Shown: in pieces, positions 36,214-46,900 of the stretch | Numbering within the stretch: the stretch's first letter is position 1 | Layout of the letters: each line of letters starts with the position of its first letter | Source: Rotaria sp. Silwood1 | Taxonomy: Eukaryota; Rotifera; Eurotatoria; Philodinida; Philodinidae | Assembly (NCBI GenBank): GCA_905250075.1 | Contig: CAJNOP010000112.1 | Span: 232,486 to 296,485 of the forward strand | Direction: 5' to 3' | Length of the DNA: 64,000 bases | Translations under genes and position numbers: made by a program | Notes under the pieces: generated by a model | The model's database searches: none | Told to the model about the DNA's origin: nothing | Seen by the model: the letters and a program-made list of their open reading frames with translations, nothing else

Positions 36214-36931
36214 ATGATAATTGAAACTCGAGAAAGTCATTCACGCCTCCTTCATATTTGTGAACGTCGTCCTCGTCGTCGTCATCATACATTAGATAAT
36301 GCAACATTAGATCAATTTAATTTTATTTGTGTACCATTAAATCTTGATGAGGTAAAACTTTTCTATTTACTAACTAATAATATGAATTAGCCTTGGTCCA
36401 TATGGTATATACGTAATAGACATATGTAAATGAAAGTTTTCTTTTTTTTTCTATCTTATTAAATCTTATTCTATAGAGTTAAAAACCTTTAACAAGAAAA
36501 TCTTTTGCATAAATGATTTTTATATTAATTTAGACGCGGATTAATTCGTCATCGTCTCATTCTAATTTAACTAGTACATCTTCAAACGATTGCTCAACTT
36601 CAAAAACAACAAGATTATCATCTCCTACACGTCGTGTTCGTTTTAAATTTGATGACAATGATAAAAATGGAGATGATTATAATGATGAACAAATACGTTC
36701 ATCAGATGTTATTCGATTTCCAAAGAATTATTCAACTCATCGTGTTGAATTTCAAATTCCTATTCATATTGGTATCATTATTATACTGTTATATAATTTA
36801 CATATATCGTCAATATTAGTCTTTTTCTTTTTATTCAAGATATCAACCCATGGTTAAATATTGATTGTTCATCTACAATGTCTACACCAGCTAAAACACG
36901 TTCGTTAACATCACAAAAAATTGATATTAAC

Positions 36932-36974
<43 letters not shown>

Positions 36975-37018
36975 TAATGCATCAACAAAGCATAACAACA
37001 TTCATCAATTCTCCAATA
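36214..37018 (+). CDS. probable alternative N-terminal exons of the SORBS-like gene (long form)
   Basis: Exons 36214-36351, 36534-36771 and 36840-37018 encode about 185 residues, starting MIIETRESHSRLLHI. The start was chosen because an acceptor-like AG at 36186-36187 lies just upstream and the frame fits. Content: an Arg-rich patch (CERRPRRRHH), a Ser/Thr stretch, an RVxF-type site in TRRVRFKFDD, another in THRVEF, and a poly-Asn run from an AAT repeat (about 36931-36972). The last exon can end in phase 0 at a GTACGT donor and join the exon at 38948, giving a 689-residue long SORBS isoform. If that donor is not used, the frame continues to a stop at 37105 and this is a separate small gene. 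The PP1-docking reading of RVRF is an inference. Confidence 0.5.
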
Positions 37019-37978
37019 GTACGTAAGAACAAAAATATTCATTTCACATTATCAAAAGAATGTATTATTCAAAGAGATATGTATTCAATATCGATTATGT
37101 ATTGAAAGAAACAATGCTATTTTAACCTTCTGTTACTAGTTTATATACTTGATTGGCATGATAAGACAATAGATGCGTGAGAGGATACTGTTTGATTATA
37201 AACTGATATTGTTTAACATATACATGAATATATGAATGATTGACACATTGTTTATTGTCAAAAATACTATTCTTTGGCTGGTATTCATTCATTATAATCG
37301 TTAAGGACTATGTGAACAATCATTTTTGTTGGAAGTATCCGGCAGCGACTGGGTAATTTATTTTCATTGAAATATAAGAAGGAAATATGTGAAGAAAATT
37401 AAATGAATCAAAGAAAAGAAGACCGGAGTGAACGTAGTATAATCCAGAATTGTTTTCTTCTTCTTTCGTTCTGATCTGATGTTGTTTGTTCGCTTGCATG
37501 TTTGATTTGTAGAGCAGCAAAAACAAGCCAGACATCGCTATAGACCCTCTTCGTTCTCGACAGCAATCGATTCTTTTCTGGTTTCCCCCTTCTTTCTTTT
37601 TCTTTTTTTACAGTCAGTCGGTGCACCATCATGCTCGACGGCAAAGCAAAAAGTCTTATCTATAGAGCAAAAACAACAACAACACCGAACGTGCGGACGT
37701 TCTTTAGTCGTCTTCTATTTTGCTTTCTTCTTCTCAATGTTAGTAATAGTGGCCCATGAATATTTTTTTAATCTCGTTATTGTCTATGTGAATGTGCCTT
37801 ACAAATAAAAAGAACAAACGATAGTTTGTACTTTTGCCTTAGCACAATTATCAATTGATCAAAGTTTGATCAGCATATACACATTGTTGACATTTTCATA
37901 CTATTACTATCGGTATGAACATTCTTGCAACAGCACGATCATATCATAGAAAAGAAGTTTGATTTATACTTATTGATA

Positions 37979-40900
37979 ATGGATAATACAAAGAAACTAC
38001 CTCAACGTAATGCTACTTGTCGCTGTCAGCAGGTAGTAGAAAAAAAAAAGATATCAGTGTCGTGTTTTGCTTTCACAAATATAACACACATATATATATA
38101 TAAATCTTTTTTTTGCAGTCTTTTTTTCTGCCTTATTGAAATTTTTCTTCTGTATTTACTGAATAACTTTATACTTCGACAAACATCAAGGAAAAGAGTT
38201 TGCCTTTGTTGTTTTTTTATTTTAACTAATATTTGTTATACAAAACCTTGACTACTACCATAAAAGTATATGTTCATGAAATGATTAGATGCAATGTTTT
38301 TCTTATCGTTATTTGTATAGATATATTCTCGCTTCTGAAAGAAAGTTAATAATAAATAAAAGATAAATATTAAACTATAATGTATTAAAAAGACATGTTT
38401 TTTTCTTATTTTTGAGATTTTACATGTCATTTCAAAAGACATTTATCAATTTTTTTTGATTTATTCGAAACATCATACTCATCAATCATTACATAAACTA
38501 ATATACGTGCATGATATGCCATTTGACGTTTTTTTATGACATACAAATATACTCCTTCCAACAATAACAATATTGTCATTACTTTCACCTTTACTCTTTC
38601 TCTTTTTTTTACACTTCTTGTATTACTATTGCTTGTTTGATCTGTTGTCTAGTGAGAATTGATTATTGTATAATAACTAGTGAAGGATAGACAAGAACAT
38701 TTGTTCAGTCAACAACCGATAAAGACAAAAAAAGTGTAAGAAGTTTGGAGTATAAATATGACATTGTAGTGTCATATGCTAAATAGGTTAACGCGTGACA
38801 TGGAAGAGAATGAACGTTATTTTTACCTCTGACAAAACATGCTTAAGATGTAGAGAGATTTATATCGTGTTGAATCGAACATAAACTCAAAAAAAAAAAA
38901 AAGATAATTTATACGTATAGATAATATAATCTATTGTATTCTTCTAGCCGTCAACGATCGCTTGTGACAAGACGCAAACACAGTGGTACAAAGATATGTA
39001 TTGTCAATTACACAAAACACCTGAAAATAAGAAAGGTAAATTAATGCAAAACAAAAATATTTCAGTATTTTGTTAATCATTTATGTTTTTAATGATATAC
39101 AAAAAAACAACAAACAACATAAAAATAGCTCGGAAAAACTAGTAAATATCTAATCATGATTTAGATGTCCTTCTTGTCAAATTACCTCCTACATCTTCTC
39201 GATATCGAGAGTATTATCAGCATCAAGGTTTGTTAACAGCCTATTCTCTCACCATCTTATATCAATAGCCATTTTGCTTTCCCATTTTTGTTTCTTCATG
39301 CTTCTTAATTGCCTATGAGAACTTATGAAAATGTTGAATGAAGTACATCAACATTCTCTTAATGGCTTTCAATGTATCGTACAATACTTTGTATATGTGA
39401 TGAATTTCAAGTAGATGCTATGTACAGTTTTACATTTATACAATCCATTCTAATAGTCTCTTTCTATATGAAAGATAACAGACAGTTGAACTCATTTACT
39501 GCGGTAATACATAATACAATAGGAATGTTTAAAAATGAACTTTCGTTTTTCTATTATATGATAAATGCTAAATCGTTATCTAAATATTGTATCCAAACAT
39601 CTATTATTGTGGATCGAAATTACTTTTTTTTTTTGTTTTATTCTATTGACCCATCGTTGTCTTCCTATGTATAGGTCTTACTGTTTGTATTGCATGATGT
39701 TATCTTTTCTTTATCCATATTCAATTGCATGAAAGAATTAATTTGAAAAAAAAATGTCATGTCTAAATGATATTTCTTCTTCTTTTTTTTTTTTAAGACG
39801 AACAACAAAATCCATATAAACCAACATATACATTTCCTGAAGAATTTGACGGTAATTTAGAACGTATGGAAGACTATATGCGAAAAGCAGCTTCGCAAAA
39901 TATCGACGATGATTATCGTAAGATTGAAGAAAGATAAAGTATTGAAATAAATTAATTATATCATATAGGACATATCTCTGCTTCACCTGTGCGAACATCA
40001 ACTACACCTATTAAGTAAGAGATTATTCAAAGGACCAATATTTCAGTACTTTTATTTTCTTATCACAGAGATCATAAAACAATACCGAAACGAAATCCAG
40101 AAAAACTAATACGTGTTGATGATCAATTATCATCACCAACAATGACAGCATCTTCGATAGAACAAGCTAAATCAGTAAGTAACAAAAGAAAGATATATGT
40201 ATAAGTTGATATGCACATCTGTTCATTAATTCAATAGAGTAATGATGCTTCGACATTATCAAAAATGATCAATTCAAGACCAAATACTAACTAGTAAGTT
40301 CACTGATGCATAATAATTCGTTATGGTTGTTACTATTCTTAGTATACGAACACCATCATCAATAACAGATGATGAACAAAAATCGATCTATAAACGAATA
40401 TTACGTGGTGGAGATATTCCATCAGCTGGTTTACAAAAATTTTCTATTAACAATCGAGGTAGGCATTCAGATTTCTTTTCTTTTGTTTTTTAATGTGAAT
40501 AAAAATATCTGCAACAGCTGTCACGGAAAAAAAGAAGAAAAAAAAGAGGAATATAAATGAAAAGGAACGATCATTTTTTGTTACAAATTCATGATGAAAG
40601 TTTCATCTTCATCAAGACAGCGTCCCTTAATTCTTACAAATAATTTTCAACCCTCACCGAAATTATTTGCTTATTATTCTGTACATTGGGAGCAAAATCA
40701 AACATGTCAGTTATCTGATTTAATCGACAGTAATATGCGTTTCGAAATAAATTCATGTTTATATTTTCAAAATATAAATAATAATGAAGATGATAATGAA
40801 TTGGAACAAATACATGAAGATGGTTGTGGATATGTTATAACTTATCCTTCTCATATTCATCCAACCGATAATTTACAAATCTATAATTTTGATCGTACAA

Positions 40901-43900
40901 AAAATTTTCTTTTAACATCGAATGATGTTTATTCTTACAGTAAGAGAAATTATATTTATTTTATTAATAAATTAGTCATAATATAAATTTATTAGACTAA
41001 ACTTAACATGAATAATATTTAACAATAGAACCGTAAATAGTTTATCGATAGAATAATAAAAGAAAGAAGGTCTTCTATTCTCTCGTTTTTTTTTTTATTA
41101 CTTCTTCTTATCAGTATATTTCTATTAGAAAGTGTCAAATAAGTGGCGGCTCGATGCATTTAACCTTTTAACTAGGTTACTCTTTGTTCGTTTTTATCTG
41201 CTTACATCATACAAGATGCTTTCAATTTCATCAATACATTTAGTTTGAATTTTTCTTTTTCTTTCGCAAAAAGTCTGCATCTTGAGATGGTTATATGGTA
41301 AGAAAAGAAACCAATGAACGAAATCATCAAAGAACCCACTTATACATATGCATGCACATTCATCTTTTCTATGACTATAAAAAGTGTTAGCATTTGGTAA
41401 CCTTGAGAGATAGTGAGAAGGTTTTTTGTTTCTCTCGACCTCGTTATGATGAGACATCTGTCTCGTGTCGTTTGATATCCATAAATATAATGTGTGATTA
41501 GACGAGAATAAACTAGAAGCAGAAGAGCAAAAGAGTTGTATGTTAACATGCAGATTGCATAAATATATTTGACCTCGACGACACAAGCAAGCAATGTAGT
41601 ATATAAAAAACCAATACTGACGAGCTAGTTATTCATTGATTTTTGAAGAGTAATTAGAAATGTTGATTACTATCTGCACCTGTGCTTGTGTATCGCCTAG
41701 CTATTTCACAGGAAAGCCTTGAATCGATACACATACTCTGATCTTTTTTTGAGTAATTGATTTCATCGATCTGTTTTTCTTTTGATTGGTATATGTGTCT
41801 CTTTTATTCTCGTTATAAATATCATACTTCAACTTATTCTAAATTTCTTTTTTTCTTTTTTCTTTTTTGTATTCAATCTGTTTAGACTTTTAATATTTCG
41901 CGTAACATTCAACTATGTGACAGTAATATAAATTGAGAATATATGAGAGCGTTGTTCATCGTAACAACTGCAAAAAATAAAAAGAGAAAAAAAGATCGAA
42001 AAGTACGTGTGCATTCGAAATGCTTTGATGATGATTCGATATGCTCTTGTGTGTGTGTGTGTGTGTGCTTATATGAATACACACAGACAGAGCATCAACA
42101 TCAATAACATGCGCATGCACATAAAAAAGAGAACACTTATTTACACATATTTACACGACTAGAGGCATCGAGAAGTAGAAGAACGAGAGGGAAACGAGAG
42201 AGAAAAAAAAATCTAAAGCGAAATATTGCCATAACCATATATCAACACTGTACATTTACTCTAGCTTTCTCCGCTTGTTTTTTCTTCTCTCTTCCTCCCT
42301 CCCTCCCTCTCTCTCTCTCTCTTTCTTTTCTCCTCCTCTTTTTTTTTGGCCAATTTTTTCATATTTATTCTCTTCTATTCTCCCGGCGTCACACTGCGAT
42401 GGCGATCATTGTGAGAATGTGCGTATTTTTTTTTTCATACGTATGAGAGGGAGAAAAAAAAGAAAATAGAGCTCAGTAGTAATTAACGACAAGAAGACAA
42501 AGAAAGAATAGTCAAAAGAACTACTCTTCATATACTCAAAGCATACCTACATAATTAGACTAAGAACAACATCGATTATCATCGTTGTCTGCTCAGTATA
42601 TATATATATACATATACATATACATGTATATCCGTTCATAACACTTCACTTGTAGATAAATAGAAACAAGCCTTTCTTTTTTTCCTCGTTTCGCTTTATC
42701 TCTATCATTTCCACGGCTCATTGACAAAAAAAGTAGGCGACAAACGGCCAGGTAGTGTGCATACATAATATACATACCGGACTGTCATCATATTACGAAG
42801 ATTCGAATGAGTGTCAGTCATTCATTATAATTGTGCGATCAACCATATTGACAAAGAAGAAGAAGAAGAAGAAAAAAAAAACGGGAACTATTGCCGCTTT
42901 TCATATTCGTTGTATTAAAATAAATGGCAGACGAAAAAGCTATTAGTAAAATTGAAACTGACACTACTGAAACTATTGATCATGGTATAAGTGAACTCGT
43001 TCGAATCGTTAATAACCATCTTAATCCCGTTTCTTCAACTGTAAGTTCAACGTCTGGTTCAACACGTACATATACTCCACCATTAATGGGTACATCGGCT
43101 CGTGCTGCTAAACGTCGAATTGATAGTGATTCTGGACCAATACGTATTGAAGGTACAGATATATATAATCAACAATTACAACATCACTATCAAAATGTTC
43201 GACATATATTGGAAGATCAACAACAACAACAAGAATTGCATATTTCAAATGTTGATACACCACCTGATTCTCGACAATCTTTTAATGCTAAACGAGACTT
43301 TTTCGAACAACGTTTTAAAACACCGCCGCCTACATATGATTCACCACCACGACAACAACAAGCACAAAAAATAGTTACAACAATTACGACAACAACAACA
43401 GCAGCACCAAAAATAAATACTCATGATCGTACAAGTTCGTCATCAAATGAATCACCATCGGTTGATCGTGTACTTGAACAAGCCGTGGAGTTACAAAAAA
43501 TGAGTAATATTAATCCAAATAAAAATGATTCACAAACACCAGTTATTATCGAACGTACTGAAGAATATCAAGTATTTTTAGATTCTTCAAATCATGAAGT
43601 TCGTCGTACACCAAGTATTTCACGTACATCTATTGTTAATATAACTAAAAGTGGTCATGCAACAGATCTTGATCAAGCACAAGCACAAGTTGAACGTCTT
43701 ACTGATGATCATGAAGCTATACAACATTTAACTCGTGTACTACAAGAACATAATGTAACAACAATTAATGAATATAAGCGTTTACCATCTGTAACAAATC
43801 AAAATCTTGCTTCATCATCACTAACAACATCACCATCTGATGTTCTTATTGATCGAACTAATTTACCAATAACAAGTGAATTTGCTGTTATCGATGCATT

Positions 43901-46900
43901 AGTTTATAATCCTATAGGAACAATTGATGGCAAATATCATAATTTATTAAATAAACGTTATAATGATATTCGAACAAATTTAGGAAATCCAGAATATATA
44001 AATTCATTGAAACAATCAGCAACAACAACAACAAAAACAAAAACAAAAAAAGAGTCAAAAAAGAAATCAAAAGAAAAGAAACCGAAGGAAAAAAAATCCA
44101 AGAAAAAAGCATCATCAAAAACTGATACTATCGAACAAGCCGTAGTTACATCTGATGTTAACGCTCCCGAATCATTATTAACTCAAACAACAGAACCAAT
44201 TACAACAACGGCATTAGTCGAACAAACTCCATTAATTGATCCAAAAGAAAAGAAAAAACAAGACAAAGAAAATAAAAAAGCATCGAAAACCAAATCTAAA
44301 CAAAAATCAAAAAATGAAGATTATCAAGTCGTTGATGCCATTATCAGTAGTCCAATATCACTTCGTCTGCCAGATCCTTATCTGGTCAAGTATAAAGTTA
44401 ATCCGCCACTATCTCCATCATCACCTCTCCAATCTATTCCATCATCAGTAACACCAAATACGGTTGTAGCAACAACAACAACAACAACGACAACTACAAC
44501 AGCGACGACAGCGGCTACAACACCAAAAGATACTACTACTCCTATAGTAGAAAAAAATCAGACATTGTATCATCTTGTAAAAATTGTCAGTGAACTTCAA
44601 ACACATCATGCAGCTGCTTTAAAAGCTGCATTAAATACTGTGCCACCACCTACCATGACTACAACAGCTGAATCGAAAGAACCAGTCATTTTAACTAATC
44701 AATCAGTACCTGTTATAAATGAAGTTGTTTATCAACAACCTTTATTAAAACAACCAGATTTAGTAATTTCGCCTTCTCATCAAACAGAAACTAATCTACA
44801 ATCTGAATCAATAAAACCACGTGTTATTTATCGTTATATGGATGAACAAGGACGTATACTTAAAATATCATCGGTACCACCATCCGAACTACGTGAACAA
44901 CCAGCACAAGCATATGCATATTATACGACAGAACCACCATATTTATATGGTAGACATATCGCTATTGATGATGAACGTCGTTATCCATTACCACAATATG
45001 AACAACATGCTACATGGCAAGGTGAACCTAAATTACCAACAACAGTAACACGAGAAGATTTAGAATTACGTGATAGACGTGTACCACAATTAAGTGAACA
45101 ATATGCACCAGGTGGACGAACAATACCTGTTTCAGTTGAACATGAACGTTCATCAAAAAATTCTTCTCAACAACAATCACAACGAATATATCATTATCCA
45201 AATCAACAGAATGTTAAATTAGCTTGGTTACCACTTTCTTATCCTGCTGATCAAGCTATACCACCAACTGGTGCTGCTGGTTATGAGACAGATTCAACAG
45301 TTAGTGAACGTTCGGCAACACATCGTACCTATGACTATGTACCAATTGATAGTCATTATCGTTATTCTAATCGACCACCTTATGATGATTATTATTATAA
45401 TCGTTCACCAGGTCCATCCTATTATCGACCTCCACCATCCGTATATTATGGTGGTCGTGGTATGTCACCTGAATATGGTGGTTTATCTCGTAATTATATT
45501 GAAGTATTTCGTGGTGGTGATTTTCGTGAAACGAAACCAAGTGAAATATATTCTTTACCATTGAGTGAACAAATGCGAACATCACCAAATTATCCATCAA
45601 GTAGTCGTCATTCACGCTATGATCAATATCAATCAGAAAGATATGGTACAATGTCAAATCGTAATACTTCTACTCCATCATCACCACCAGTTTATTGTTC
45701 TAATTCTTTACCAAAATCACGTTATCAACATAACATTCCACCATCAACTGTACATGCATCAACTTATTATACACATCGTAGTCCTTATCATCATCGTACA
45801 GTTCAAAGTAGTCCTAATCCAGAATGTAAAAGTTATGTTCGTCATTCAAAATCATTTGATTATCGTCCATTACGTACAAAACTTCAACGTGAATATAAAA
45901 TAACACCTAATTTACTTGTTGATGAATGGGATTATCCACAAACATCTAATAATATGAAGTATTCAACAACAACATCAACTACAAATCGAAGTGGTGTTTC
46001 ATCACCAGATGATGTTTTTATTAGTAATCGAACAAATCAGGCGTAGCCTTGAAAATCAAAGAAGAAAGATTATTCGAGAAAAAGAAATAGAAAAAAAAAC
46101 ACAATGCTCATTTAACTATCTTTCTTCCCTTTCGTCTATATATGCTTATATTCGTTTGTTTCGTTTTTTTTTGACATTTTTTTTATCTAGATTAATCGAT
46201 CGTTACCGACTATTTTTAAACTGAGTAGAAATGCACTTGTCTTTTCGTAATAGGTATATAAAGCATTACTTTTTATATTATGCCGTGATATATACATATA
46301 TATACCAAGTAAACATGAGAACGAAAATGTGTAAGCGACTGTCTCATTAGAATAGTTGCACATCTTTGATAGAATGATAGTAACAAAAGATATAGGGTAT
46401 ATGTATATTATACATTACGTCGCTATCGATGAAGGCGCTTATGTAACCTCTCACTTGTCTCGATTCATATCGAAATAGTTGCTAGCTTATACTTAACGTT
46501 CAAGTGGATGAATATGCTTCTAGTGGATATATATATATATATATATATGTTTCTTGGAATATTATATAACCATACTTTCGATCGATAAAGCATTCAACAA
46601 CATCTGTTAGAACAAAGCAAGGTTATTATTTTTTCTATTGACGTATGTTTTTTTAATTTATATAACAGGGTACTAGATTAATAATAATAACAAATGTGTA
46701 TATAACATGAATTCTCATCAGACTCGATTAAAAAAAAAAATTATTCATCCACGTGTGTTTCGAGGTCGAGCATTTTTTGGGATTTGGGGAGCAAAAAAGA
46801 ACCAATAAAACGTTGAAAACTTCACTGGGAAAAAATGCAAATTTTTCAAGATTGACGTAACCCCTCTCCTTCTCTTCTCGGGATATTTTTGTATGGATCT

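Noticed and set aside
43102-45903. Several overlapping ORFs on both strands rich in His, Asn and Ile
   Set aside because: They are frame shadows of the 1040-residue protein, caused by repeated CAA/CAT/AAT codons.
42924-46046. The 1040-residue frame as an internal SORBS exon
   Set aside because: It ends with its own stop, lacks a good donor near the end and has no acceptor at its start; the SORBS exons at 40458 and 47031 join in phase without it.
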